Origin: Bacteroidota bacterium | GTDB lineage: Bacteria; Bacteroidota; Bacteroidia; Chitinophagales; Chitinophagaceae | DNA: 64,000 nucleotides | Assembly (NCBI GenBank): GCA_023386045.1 | Contig: JAEWKK010000006.1 | Location: forward strand, 1-64,000 | Direction of reading: 5' to 3' | Shown: in pieces, positions 35,704 through 45,238 of the stretch | Numbering within the stretch: position 1 is the first letter of the stretch | Layout: each line of letters starts with the position of its first letter | The notes under the pieces: model-generated | The model's database searches: none | Told to the model about the DNA's origin: nothing | The model's input: the letters and a program-made list of their open reading frames with translations, nothing else | Made by a program: the position numbers and the translations under genes

Positions 35704-38217
35704 ATGTTTTCAAAAATATACCAAAGCTTTCTTTGTCTTCCAATTTTGCTCGTTAGTTTTTTCACAAATGCACAGGCTCCAACCCCTGCTGCAGAACGAA
35801 TGAAAGGACTTGAAAAAAGACAGGAACTGATCAAAAGATCCACAGTCAATCACATTAAATTTCGGAATATTGGCCCCTCTGTCATGAGCGGAAGGGTCTC
35901 TGATATTGATGCCAATCCTGCAGATCCTACGGAATTTTACGTGGCTTATGCCTCCGGAGGTCTTTGGTATACCAAAAACAATGGACTTTCCTTTGAACCC
36001 ATTTTTGACAGTGCCGTTGTGATTACGATCGGAGATATTGCAGTGAACTGGAAAACAGGGACCATCTGGGTAGGAACAGGAGAAGTCAACAGCAGCCGCT
36101 CTTCTTATGCGGGCATTGGGATTTATACCAGTCATGATAAAGGCCGCAGCTGGCAATATGCCGGTCTTCCTGAATCTCATCATATTGGCAAGATCCAGCT
36201 GCATCCATCAGATGACAAGACCGCATGGGTAGCCGTGCTGGGACATCTTTATTCTCCCAATAAAGAAAGAGGTGTTTATAAAACAACAGACGGTGGTGCC
36301 ACATGGAAGCAAAGCTTATTTGTAGATGATAATACCGGTGCCGTAGACCTGGACATCAACCCACAAAATCCTGATGAATTGTATGCAGCTGTCTGGTACC
36401 GTACAAGGCGTGCCTGGAATTTCGAAGAAAGTGGTGCTTCCAGTGGAATTTATAAATCTGTTGATGGTGGAAATAGCTGGACTCAATTGAATCTGGCAGG
36501 TTCAGGATTTCCAAATGGACAACATGTAGGCAGAATTGGACTGGCTGTTTATCCAAAAAATCCACAGATCGTTTATGCCATCCTCGATAACCAGCGGGCA
36601 AAACCCGACACAGCAAAAAAAGATACAGCTACTTATGTTCTTGATGACCTTAAAAATTTAAGCATAGAAGAATTTGCCAGATTGAACGAACGCAGGCTCG
36701 ATACTTTTCTGAAACGCAACAGGCTTTCTGCAAGATATTCTGCACGTACCATAAAGGAAATGGTGGCATCCAATCAAATCAAACCAACATCTTTATACGA
36801 TTACCTCTATGTGAATACTGGCTTTGAAGGCACTCCTGTTGGCGCTGAAGTTTACCGCAGTGATAATGCAGGAAAAACATGGAAGAAAACAAATGAAAAA
36901 GAATTGCCCATTTTTTTCACCTATGGTTATTATTTCGCCAAGATCTACGTATCTCCTTACAACCCCGACAAAGTTTATGCACTTGGATTTTCTTCACAGG
37001 TTTCTACAGATGGAGGAAAGACCTGGAAGAACATGGACAAAAACAATGTACATGCCGACCATCATGCACTCTGGATCAATCCTGCAAAGGATTCGCACCT
37101 GATCAATGGGAATGATGGAGGAGTGAATATCACTTATGATAATGGAGAACACTGGTTCAAGGCAAACATGCCTCCTGTAGGACAGTATTATGCCATCACG
37201 GTTGACAATGCCAAACCTTATAATGTATATGGAGGTTTGCAGGACAACGGTGTATGGTATCTTCCATCGCAGGCAGGAAGAAATAGTTTTTCCAATTCAG
37301 GACTGGGACTGGTGGATGACCAGGTAAAAAATCTTGGTGGTGGTGATGGCATGCAGGTACAGGTAGATCCAAGAGATAATATCACTGCCTATTATGGTTC
37401 ACAATTCGGTTCCTATTCAAGAACCAACCGTATGACTAAGGAAGGCACCAGGCGGATCACCCCCAGGCATGAGATGGGAGAAAAACCTCTTCGTTTTAAC
37501 TGGCAGTCACCCATCCTCCTGAGTTATCATAATCCAGACATACTTTATTTTGGCAGTCATAAGCTGCATCGTTCCTTTAACCAGGGTGATACGATGGTGG
37601 CTTTAAGTGGCGATCTTACAAAAGGAGGAAAAGCAGGTGATGTGCCTTATGGTACCCTCACTGCTATCAGTGAATCACCCCTGCGGTTTGGATTGTTGTA
37701 TACCGGCAGCGATGATGGAATGATCAGCATATCAAAAGATGCAGGACATAGCTGGACTACGATTAGTAATCCTTCAAAAAAATCTATTCTTCCACAGGGT
37801 CTCTGGGTGAGCAGGATCATTGCTTCCCGCTACCAGGAATCAAGAGTCTATGTGACATTAAATGGCTATCGCAACGACGATTTCAATCCCTACCTTTTTG
37901 TAAGCGATGATTATGGCAATACCTGGAAACAGATCGGCAAAGACCTTCCTGCAGAACCTATCAATGTTTTAAGGGAAGATCCTAAGAATGAGGATATCAT
38001 TTATGTGGGTACAGATGGCGGACTCTATCTGAGTTTTGACAGAGGCAATTCTTTCATGATGTGGAATGGTGGGCTGCCTGCTTCAGTACCGGTACATGAT
38101 ATTGCGATCCAGGAAAGGGAAAACGAAATCGTTCTGGGCACGCATGGCAGAAGCATCTACATTGCAAAGCTGGATGAAGTACAAAAGAAAAAGTTGAATG
38201 CGGATCCCAAAAAATAA
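35704..38217 (+). CDS. Exported BNR/sortilin-like beta-propeller protein
   Basis: The 837-residue protein has a signal peptide (about residues 1-23) and many BNR/Asp-box-like repeats of the form (S/T)xDxGxxW: SHDKGRSWQY, TTDGGATWKQ, SVDGGNSWTQ, SDNAGKTWKK, STDGGKTWKN, SKDAGHSWTT and SDDYGNTWKQ. This is a sortilin/VPS10-like propeller of the type often annotated as glycosyl hydrolase in Bacteroidota, without catalytic residues that I can assign. It probably binds proteins or glycans in the periplasm or at the surface. It lacks a T9SS tail. Confidence 0.85.
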   Translation: MFSKIYQSFLCLPILLVSFFTNAQAPTPAAERMKGLEKRQELIKRSTVNHIKFRNIGPSVMSGRVSDIDANPADPTEFYVAYASGGLWYTKNNGLSFEPIFDSAVVITIGDIAVNWKTGTIWVGTGEVNSSRSSYAGIGIYTSHDKGRSWQYAGLPESHHIGKIQLHPSDDKTAWVAVLGHLYSPNKERGVYKTTDGGATWKQSLFVDDNTGAVDLDINPQNPDELYAAVWYRTRRAWNFEESGASSGIYKSVDGGNSWTQLNLAGSGFPNGQHVGRIGLAVYPKNPQIVYAILDNQRAKPDTAKKDTATYVLDDLKNLSIEEFARLNERRLDTFLKRNRLSARYSARTIKEMVASNQIKPTSLYDYLYVNTGFEGTPVGAEVYRSDNAGKTWKKTNEKELPIFFTYGYYFAKIYVSPYNPDKVYALGFSSQVSTDGGKTWKNMDKNNVHADHHALWINPAKDSHLINGNDGGVNITYDNGEHWFKANMPPVGQYYAITVDNAKPYNVYGGLQDNGVWYLPSQAGRNSFSNSGLGLVDDQVKNLGGGDGMQVQVDPRDNITAYYGSQFGSYSRTNRMTKEGTRRITPRHEMGEKPLRFNWQSPILLSYHNPDILYFGSHKLHRSFNQGDTMVALSGDLTKGGKAGDVPYGTLTAISESPLRFGLLYTGSDDGMISISKDAGHSWTTISNPSKKSILPQGLWVSRIIASRYQESRVYVTLNGYRNDDFNPYLFVSDDYGNTWKQIGKDLPAEPINVLREDPKNEDIIYVGTDGGLYLSFDRGNSFMMWNGGLPASVPVHDIAIQERENEIVLGTHGRSIYIAKLDEVQKKKLNADPKK

Positions 38218-38306
38218 AGTTTGATGATAAAGCTTTTTTGGAAATGAGCTCCATCAAATCCACCAGGGAATTTGGTCTCATAAATTGATTGCCTTAATTT
38301 ACCCAT

Positions 38307-38714
38307 ATGAAAGGCGGCTACATCATATTTGCTGATGACGACGCAGACGACCTGGAACTGATCACCGGCTTTTTTAAACAATACAACCAGGAAGTAAATG
38401 TCATGGAATTCAGGGATGGCTGGGATGTGATGAAATTCCTTGAAGATGTAGCCATTCATAACAGCCAGCCCCTGCTCATGGTCCTCGACATCAATATGCC
38501 AAGACTCAATGGCCGCGAAACGCTGATGGCCATCAGGAATCATCCCAGGTACAGGCACGTTCCTGTAGTCATGTATACCACTTCGTCAGGAGCCGCCGAA
38601 GAAGAATTCTGCCAGCTTCAGGGTGCCAGTCTTGTTACCAAGCCTTCTACAGTTGAAGGTGTAAAGCAAACCGCTAAAGTGCTGGCGGAATTCTGCCAGT
38701 TACAACATCATTAA
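38307..38714 (+). CDS. Stand-alone response regulator receiver (CheY-like)
   Basis: The 135-residue protein is a single receiver domain. The acidic pocket is D10-D11-D12, the phospho-acceptor is D61 in LLMVLDINMPRLNG, the switch Ser/Thr lies in VVMYTTSSG and the conserved Lys in LVTKPS. No output domain or histidine kinase is nearby, so its partner must lie elsewhere. Single-domain regulators of this subtype (DDDxDDLEL start) are abundant in Bacteroidota, often with hybrid or phytochrome-like kinases. Its stop overlaps the convergent CoA-transferase gene by four bases. Confidence 0.92.
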   Translation: MKGGYIIFADDDADDLELITGFFKQYNQEVNVMEFRDGWDVMKFLEDVAIHNSQPLLMVLDINMPRLNGRETLMAIRNHPRYRHVPVVMYTTSSGAAEEEFCQLQGASLVTKPSTVEGVKQTAKVLAEFCQLQHH

Positions 38715-39997
38715 AATATTTTGAACCTTTCAAAGCAGGCGCGTTCAAGTGCTTCCCTGTCGTCGGGATGCGAAATATTGATTAATGCCTTTGCCCTTTG
38801 TCTCAGGTTTTTTCCAAACAAATAAGCAACACCATATTCAGTGACCACATAGTGCACGTGAGCACGCGTGGTTACAACACCAGCTCCCGGCTTCAGAAAA
38901 GGAACAATACGCGGAACACCTTTTGCCGTTCTTGAAGGAAGTGCAATGATTGGCTTGCCTCCCTGGCTTAGTGCAGCACCACGCATGAAATCCATTTGAC
39001 CGCCCACACCGGAAAACTGGTAAGTGCCGATGGAATCTGAACAAACCTGCCCGGTGATGTCTATTTCAATGGCACTGTTGATGGCAACCATCTTGTCGTT
39101 CCTGCGAATCACATGAGGATCATTCACATAATCAATATCCAGGAACTGGAAAGCAGGATTATCATCTACATAATCATAAAGACGCCTGGTTCCCAGGGCA
39201 AAGCCGGTTACAGTTTTATTGGGATGTATCTGCTTGTATTTATTGTTTATCACATCTTTTTCAAAGAGGTCAACAATTCCATCGCTGCACATTTCTGTAT
39301 GAACTCCCAGGTCCTTATGATTAACAAGAGCACGGAGAACGGCATCGGGAATTGAGCCAATACCCATCTGAAGCGTGCTGCGGTCTTCCACCATTTCTGC
39401 AACGTACTGGCCAATGCGTAATTCTTCGGGGCCAACCTTATCTCCAAACCTGGCTTCATACAGTGGTTCATTGCATTCCACCATGGCATGAAAACGACTG
39501 CTATGAATCAGCCCGTCGCCATGAGTGCGGGGCACGTGCTGGTTCACCTGGGCGATCACAATCTTTGCCGTGTTCACCGCAGAGCGGGCCACATCAACGG
39601 AAACACCAAGAGAACAATAGCCATGCTGGTCAGGTGGTGACACCTGTACAAGAGCCACATCAATAGGAAGTATATTCTGTTTGAAAAGTTCAGGTATCTC
39701 GCTCAGAAATACAGGAACATAATCTGCCCTGCCATTATTGACATCATCGCGAATGGAGGCTGATACAAAAAGAGAATTGATATTAAAACTGTCTACATAC
39801 TCAGGCTTGTCCACGTGAATGTCGCCATACACACTGATAAAAACCAGCTCCACATTTTTTAAACGATGGGCATGCGTAGCCAGCGCCCTTAATAAACAGG
39901 TGGGCGTTTGAGCACTACCCTGTACAAAAACCCTGTTGCCAGACTGTATGATCTCGAGTGCTTCTTCCGGTGTTTTAAAACTAATAGGAATCTTCAT
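38711..39997 (-). CDS. Acetyl-CoA hydrolase/CoA-transferase family protein
   Basis: The start at 39997 gives 428 residues opening MKIPISFKTPEEALEIIQSG. A much longer open frame reaches 40381 but its first 128 residues have no coding character and cover the opposite-strand FUSC start. Family motifs are VFVQGSAQTPTCLLRAL, QMGIGSIPDAVLRAL near 240 and GVGGQMDFMRGAALSQGG near 345. Relatives are acetyl-CoA hydrolases, acetate or succinate CoA-transferases and 4-hydroxybutyrate CoA-transferase; the length fits the last two types. The exact acyl group is not evident. Confidence 0.9.
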   Translation of the reverse strand: MKIPISFKTPEEALEIIQSGNRVFVQGSAQTPTCLLRALATHAHRLKNVELVFISVYGDIHVDKPEYVDSFNINSLFVSASIRDDVNNGRADYVPVFLSEIPELFKQNILPIDVALVQVSPPDQHGYCSLGVSVDVARSAVNTAKIVIAQVNQHVPRTHGDGLIHSSRFHAMVECNEPLYEARFGDKVGPEELRIGQYVAEMVEDRSTLQMGIGSIPDAVLRALVNHKDLGVHTEMCSDGIVDLFEKDVINNKYKQIHPNKTVTGFALGTRRLYDYVDDNPAFQFLDIDYVNDPHVIRRNDKMVAINSAIEIDITGQVCSDSIGTYQFSGVGGQMDFMRGAALSQGGKPIIALPSRTAKGVPRIVPFLKPGAGVVTTRAHVHYVVTEYGVAYLFGKNLRQRAKALINISHPDDREALERACFERFKIF

Positions 39998-40111
39998 AGG
40001 CTGCAAAGAGAAAGAAATTAAAGAAATATCCGGCTGATTATCCTTAATCTTTGACCTAATAATAATCAACTTTGCAGGTATAGTTTTAGCAGTAAGTACG
40101 GAACCAATCGA

Positions 40112-42238
40112 ATGAGGATCAATAAAAGCATAAGAGAAGCACAATATTTTTTTTACAGCCAGGCCTTTGCTGACGGCCTTCGCGCCAGTTTCGCCATCAT
40201 TCTTCCCACACTTATTGGTGGTTATCTCGGTTATTTTGAACAGGGTATGACGATATCCCTGGGTGCCATGTGCGTCAGTCTTACTGATGCACCCGGTCCT
40301 GTGGTTCACAAAAGAAACGGGATGCTGATCGCATCTGCTTTTTGTTTTCTTACCGCCCTGTTTACCGGATTGATCAACCATAATGTGTACATGATGGCTG
40401 CCGGTATTGTTGTGGTTACCTTTTTTTTCTCCATGTTTTCAGTATTTGGAACCAGGGCATCTGCAGTTGGCAGCGCAGCCATGCTGATCATGATCCTTAC
40501 CATGGACACGTCTCCGGGACTTAAAACAATTCTGATCCAGGCAACGCTGATACTTGCAGGAGGACTGTTTTATTTTGTTTTAAGTATGCTTCTGTATTTC
40601 ATCAGGCCTTACCGTCATGCGCAAAGAGCGCTGGGCGATTGCATCAGGGAAGTTGCAGCATATTTGAGAGCAAGAGCAGGCTTTTATGATCTTTCTATTG
40701 ACCCGGCAGAGAATTATAAAAAAGTGATCGCGAGCCAGGTGTCTGTGAATGAAAAACAGGATAATGTGCGAGAGCTTTTTTTTAAAACAAGACAGATTGT
40801 TGCCGAAACCACACAGGAAGGCAGGAAACTGGTTTTCACTTTTGTTGAGACCATTGATCTTTTTGAAGACATCACCGCTGCATATTATGATTACGACCGG
40901 TTAAGAAAACAGTTTGAAAAAACGGGCGCCCTTGAAATCATTTATGCTTCGTTGAAAAAAATTGCTAATGAGCTGGACAGGGTGGGTATTGCCATCCAGA
41001 ATAACTCAGATTTCACAAGAGGATTTGATTATGATGAAACAATAAAAGAGATCAAAAATAAGATGGACGCAGCGCTGGCCCGGGAACCTAACCAGCTGGT
41101 ACTGAAAAAGATCATTGTCAATATTCGCAATCTGCTTACAGGCATCAACAACATCGCACAGTACTTCGACAGGGAGATCAAAAGAAAAAAAAGCAATGTG
41201 GACCACTCCCATTTTGTTTCTCACCAGCCATTGCATCCCAGTGTTATCTGGAATAATCTATCGCTTCAATCATCTGTATTCCGGCATGCCGTAAGGGTAA
41301 GCCTGTCCTGCCTGGTTGGATTTGCACTGGCAAGGATCATTGCTTATGGTGAGCACAATTACTGGATATTGCTGACCATCGCCTTTATCCTGAAGCCGGC
41401 CTTCAGTTTGACCAAGCAAAGAAATATCCAGCGGATCATTGGTACTCTTGCTGGCGGCGCTATTGGCATATTGATCCTGGTCTTCTTTCCCAACAAAACC
41501 CTGCTGTTTGTTTTTCTTGTCATATTCATGATCGGCACTTATTCATTTATGAGGATCAATTACCTGGTGATGGTGATCTTCACCACACCCTATGTGCTGA
41601 TCTTATTTTCCTTATTTGGATTTGTATTCAGGGATGTGATCAGGGAAAGAATCTTTGATACGCTGATTGGGTGTGCCATAGCAATTGCAGCCAGCTATTT
41701 TCTTTTTCCCAAATGGGAGTCTGAACAACTGCGCAACTATATGAAGGGCATTCTCAAAGCCAATGCAGGTTATCTGCTGAAGATGCTCGAAGCCCTGTCG
41801 GGGAAGAAGCCAGGCATGATCGATTACAAGCTGGCAAGAAAGGAAGTGTACCTCAATTCCGCCAACCTCTCCGCGGCTTTCCAGAGAATGTTATCAGAGC
41901 CCAAGAACAAACAAAGTGCTGCTACCCAGGTGCACCAGTTTGTGGTACTGAATCACATCCTGTTTTCCAATATTGCAACTGTTGCTACAACCATTATGTC
42001 AAAAGAAACCAGGGTATTTCCCGATGAACTCAATCACCTCGCCAGGAAATCCTATGGAAGGATCAGGGAAGGACTGAAACATTTTGACGAAAAGGAAACC
42101 CTGCCTTCAGCTCCGGAATTTCCTGCCTCTCCTTCTGCCCTTCAAAGCAATGATGATTTGCTGATGAAAGAACAACTCCAGTTTATTTATACGGTCAGTA
42201 ACGACATAGAAAAAACCGTCAGGCAGATGAATGCATGA
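40112..42238 (+). CDS. FUSC/YccS-like membrane protein
   Basis: The 708-residue protein has two sets of membrane helices (about residues 20-165 and 395-530), each followed by a soluble helical domain, the YccS/aromatic-exporter (FUSC) layout. The first soluble part includes QVSVNEKQDNVRELFF and the second NYMKGILKANAGYLLKML. FUSC proteins are thought to export aromatic acids or related compounds, but few are tested. It diverges from the CoA-transferase gene, and the last 20 bases overlap aroQ, which reads the other way. Confidence 0.88.
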   Translation: MRINKSIREAQYFFYSQAFADGLRASFAIILPTLIGGYLGYFEQGMTISLGAMCVSLTDAPGPVVHKRNGMLIASAFCFLTALFTGLINHNVYMMAAGIVVVTFFFSMFSVFGTRASAVGSAAMLIMILTMDTSPGLKTILIQATLILAGGLFYFVLSMLLYFIRPYRHAQRALGDCIREVAAYLRARAGFYDLSIDPAENYKKVIASQVSVNEKQDNVRELFFKTRQIVAETTQEGRKLVFTFVETIDLFEDITAAYYDYDRLRKQFEKTGALEIIYASLKKIANELDRVGIAIQNNSDFTRGFDYDETIKEIKNKMDAALAREPNQLVLKKIIVNIRNLLTGINNIAQYFDREIKRKKSNVDHSHFVSHQPLHPSVIWNNLSLQSSVFRHAVRVSLSCLVGFALARIIAYGEHNYWILLTIAFILKPAFSLTKQRNIQRIIGTLAGGAIGILILVFFPNKTLLFVFLVIFMIGTYSFMRINYLVMVIFTTPYVLILFSLFGFVFRDVIRERIFDTLIGCAIAIAASYFLFPKWESEQLRNYMKGILKANAGYLLKMLEALSGKKPGMIDYKLARKEVYLNSANLSAAFQRMLSEPKNKQSAATQVHQFVVLNHILFSNIATVATTIMSKETRVFPDELNHLARKSYGRIREGLKHFDEKETLPSAPEFPASPSALQSNDDLLMKEQLQFIYTVSNDIEKTVRQMNA

Positions 42239-42644
42239 ACCATTGAATAGCGAGTTCATATCCTTTTAATCCCAGACCAAAAATGCTTCCTACAGATTTA
42301 CCTGAAACATGTGAAAGCTTGCGGAAGTCTTCCCTTGCATGAACATTTGAAATATGAACTTCAATAACAGGAGTAGTAATGGCTGCAATAGCATCGCCAA
42401 TTGCCACAGAAGTATGAGTGTAACCTGCAGGATTCAGCACTATGCCATCATGATCAAAACCCACTTTATGTAACTGGCTGATGATCTCCCCTTCTATATT
42501 GCTTTGAAAATAGGAAAGCTCCACATTAGGAAATGATTTTTGCAGGCTCTCAAAAAACTGCTCAAAAGGCATGTTGCCATAGATATCCGTTTCTCTTTTC
42601 CCGAGAAGATTCAGGCTTGGTCCGTTGATGATGGCAATTTTCAT
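42219..42644 (-). CDS. aroQ: Type II 3-dehydroquinate dehydratase
   Basis: AroQ removes water from 3-dehydroquinate in the shikimate pathway. The 141-residue length is the type II size. Diagnostic segments are INGPSLNLLGKRETDIYG at the start (catalytic Tyr in DIYG), NPAGYTHTSVAIGDAI near 72 with the catalytic His, and VEVHISNVHAREDFR near 94. The protein forms a dodecamer in known relatives. No other aro gene is adjacent. Its C-terminal codons overlap the FUSC gene on the other strand. Confidence 0.95.
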   Translation of the reverse strand: MKIAIINGPSLNLLGKRETDIYGNMPFEQFFESLQKSFPNVELSYFQSNIEGEIISQLHKVGFDHDGIVLNPAGYTHTSVAIGDAIAAITTPVIEVHISNVHAREDFRKLSHVSGKSVGSIFGLGLKGYELAIQWFMHSSA

Positions 42645-42722
42645 AACACGAAGATAAATTTATACATGGCATTGTGATTTTATTGTAGTTTTCAGAAAAC
42701 ATCAGCAGCTAATTTTCAACCA

Positions 42723-44660
42723 ATGACTAAATTTTTATGTTGCCTGTTTCTGGCCATGGGCATGTTGTCTGTCAGGGCACAGGAAATTGAGGACATTTCC
42801 CTGGCGGAACAGAAAAGGTTCACAGCCCTGCGAGAATACGATACCCATTCTGTTTCATCGAACAATTTTGATGTGAATTATTACCGCTGCCAGTGGAATA
42901 TTGATCCCGCGGTGCGTTTTATTTCAGGTTCGGTTACTTCCCACTTTACTATTGTATCCAATACCAACAATATTGTTTTTGACCTGAGCAATGTGTTAAC
43001 TGTAGATTCAGTTGTCTTCAGGGGTAACAAGATCAGTTTTACGCAAACCACCAATAATGCCCTATCCATCCAGTTTCCATTAACGCTCAATAGCGGGCAA
43101 AGAGATTCCGTATCTGTTTTTTACAGAGGCGTTCCTCCCAATACCGGTGCCTTCACACAATCAACACACAATACTGTGCGCATCATCTGGACCTTATCAG
43201 AACCTTATGGTGCCAGCACCTGGTGGCCCTGCAAGGACATGCTGAAGGACAAAGCTGATTCCATAGATATCATCATCACAAATCCTTCCACATTTGTTTC
43301 TTCTTCCAATGGTTTGCCGGTCCAGGAAACAGTGAACGGAGGTTTTCGAACCACTTTCTGGAAACACCGCTACCCTATAGATGCCTATCTCGTAGCTCTT
43401 GCCATTACTAATTATACAGTTGTTCCGGACAATGTGGTCTTACCAACCCGAACCATGCCCGTGGTTGCCTATGCTTATCCTGAATCTGTTACCAGTTTTA
43501 CGCAGGCTACCACAACGGCTAAATTCTGTTTGCAGGAATTCTCCAAACTCATTACAGAATATCCATTTGTGCAGGAACGCTATGCACAAACTCAGTTTGG
43601 TGCTGGTGGCGGCATGGAACACCAGACCAACAGCTTTATTGTCAATGCAGGTGATCTTTTAGTGGCGCACGAATTAGGTCACCAGTGGTTTGGTGATAAG
43701 GTGACCTGCGGGAGCTGGTCCGATATCTGGCTGAATGAAGGCTTCGCCACTTACATGGAATATCTCTATACCGAATTATCCAATCCCACAGGCACGCTGC
43801 CCATGCTTCAAAGCTGGCGTAGTAATGTAACCAGTCTTACCAGTGGTTCAGTATATGTAACAGATACGCTGAATGAATCAAGACTTTTCAGTAGCCGACT
43901 CACTTATAAAAAAGGTGGATACCTGGCTCATATGCTTCGCTGGAAACTGGGAGACAGTGTGTTTTTCAGAGGCGTGCGCCGTTACCTGAATGATCCTGCA
44001 CTGGCTTATAAAACTGCTGTCAGTACAGATCTTAAATTTAACCTGGAACAGGAAAGCGGCATGAACCTGACAGAGTTTTTTAACGACTGGCTTTATAACG
44101 AAGGCTATCCTGATTACAGTGCTCAATGGGCGCAAAAGCCTAACCTGGAAGTGCAGGTGAAATTGAACCAGACACCTTCGCATCCTTCCGTATCATTTTT
44201 TGAAATGCCCGTGCCTTTGAGATTTCTTTCTTCAACAAAGGATACAACCATAAGGGTGGAGCATACAGTAAATGGACAGATCTTTACAGTGAACCCGGGC
44301 TTTATTGCAGATACCATGATCATCGATCCCGAGTTGTGGATACTTAGCAAGATCAAGACAACACAGAAAGTGGCTTCCATTGTTGCGGTGGATCCAACAC
44401 CTGTATCTCCGGGGTTTTCTATTTCACCTAATCCTGTTACAGACAGGCTTTACCTGAGATTACCTGGTAACCTTGCCGGCAAACTAACTGTCCAGGTTTT
44501 CAATGCATTTGGTCAGTCAGTTTATAAAAATGCCATTGCAGGAAATCTTTCAGGACATGAGATCAACACGGGTAGCTATGCCGCTGGTGTATACTGGGTT
44601 CATATCAGTAATGAAAAAGAAACAAAGCTGGTCAAAAAGATTATGGTCAGCAGGAGATAG
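42723..44660 (+). CDS. M1 aminopeptidase exported by the type IX secretion system
   Basis: The 645-residue protein has a signal peptide (about residues 1-19), an M1 catalytic core and a T9SS type A sorting domain. The exopeptidase motif is GGGMEHQT (GAMEN equivalent) and the zinc site HELGH starts at H316, with the third ligand in WLNEGFATYMEY. The last about 80 residues (FSISPNPVTDRLYLRLPG ... LVKKIMVSRR) are the sorting signal, so it should be secreted or surface-bound. The first M1 peptidase in the window lacks this tail. A hairpin terminator lies just past the stop. Confidence 0.93.
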   Translation: MTKFLCCLFLAMGMLSVRAQEIEDISLAEQKRFTALREYDTHSVSSNNFDVNYYRCQWNIDPAVRFISGSVTSHFTIVSNTNNIVFDLSNVLTVDSVVFRGNKISFTQTTNNALSIQFPLTLNSGQRDSVSVFYRGVPPNTGAFTQSTHNTVRIIWTLSEPYGASTWWPCKDMLKDKADSIDIIITNPSTFVSSSNGLPVQETVNGGFRTTFWKHRYPIDAYLVALAITNYTVVPDNVVLPTRTMPVVAYAYPESVTSFTQATTTAKFCLQEFSKLITEYPFVQERYAQTQFGAGGGMEHQTNSFIVNAGDLLVAHELGHQWFGDKVTCGSWSDIWLNEGFATYMEYLYTELSNPTGTLPMLQSWRSNVTSLTSGSVYVTDTLNESRLFSSRLTYKKGGYLAHMLRWKLGDSVFFRGVRRYLNDPALAYKTAVSTDLKFNLEQESGMNLTEFFNDWLYNEGYPDYSAQWAQKPNLEVQVKLNQTPSHPSVSFFEMPVPLRFLSSTKDTTIRVEHTVNGQIFTVNPGFIADTMIIDPELWILSKIKTTQKVASIVAVDPTPVSPGFSISPNPVTDRLYLRLPGNLAGKLTVQVFNAFGQSVYKNAIAGNLSGHEINTGSYAAGVYWVHISNEKETKLVKKIMVSRR

Positions 44661-44664
44661 AAAT

Positions 44665-45189
44665 TCAAAACAGTAATGCATAAATATGAAGGCTGATAAA
44701 ACGGCCTTCTTTTTTTTCACAGTCCTTCATCAGTCCTTCGTGCAGGAAACCATTTTTTTCAAGCAGTATGCAACTGGCCTTATTGCCTTCTTCAACAAAT
44801 GCTTCTACCCTGTGCAATTGCATTTCATCTTTACAAAAACGAAGCACTTCCTTCAGCGCTTCTGAAGCATAACCTTTATTCCAGAAAGTAGGAAGGAGCC
44901 AGAAACCCGTTTCAGCTTTCTGGTGTTCTTTTTTATAATAATAAACGCTGATCACTCCTACTGGCAGCCCTGAACTTTTCTCTATCATCTTTCAGGCAAA
45001 GCCCGAACCATCAGCCAGCATTTTTTCATACCAGTCCATCTGCAGGGCTGTTGATTCAAAGGAATCATACCTCACACCATAAAAAGGAATCACCTGGGGA
45101 TGACTTAGTCCTTCAAATATGAAGGCCTGGTCTGCAGGTAAGATTTTTTGCAGTGATAGTCTATTAGTAGAAAGCTCATGAAAACTCAT
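44665..45189 (-). pseudogene. RimJ/RimL-like GNAT acetyltransferase split by one TGA
   Basis: Two frames in the same phase, 45189-44992 (65 residues) and 44988-44665 (107 residues), together make one normal GNAT of 174 residues. The first ends ADGSGFA and a TGA (44994-44992) replaces what is most likely TGG (Trp), since KMIEKSSGLPVGVISVYYY continues the fold at once. The acetyl-CoA region LPTFWNKGYASEALKEVL and the C-terminal VEEGNKASCILLEKNGF are intact. It is either a fresh nonsense mutation or a base-call error. The 3' end overlaps the terminator of the peptidase on the other strand. Confidence 0.8.
44688..44717 (+). terminator. Terminator of the T9SS M1 peptidase
   Basis: The six-base stem gaaggc/gccttc (44688-44693 with 44704-44709) has a ten-base loop and is followed by T8 on the plus strand. 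It lies 28 bases past the stop, inside the 3' end of the opposing GNAT gene. Confidence 0.7.
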
Positions 45190-45238
45190 CGCAGAAAATA
45201 CTTCGATTATGTAGGCAGATCAAAAATGCATAGAAGCT

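Noticed and set aside
39998..40381. Long upstream extension of the CoA-transferase frame
   Set aside because: The 128 extra residues are not family-like and overlap the start of the divergent FUSC gene; the ATG at 39997 gives the usual length.
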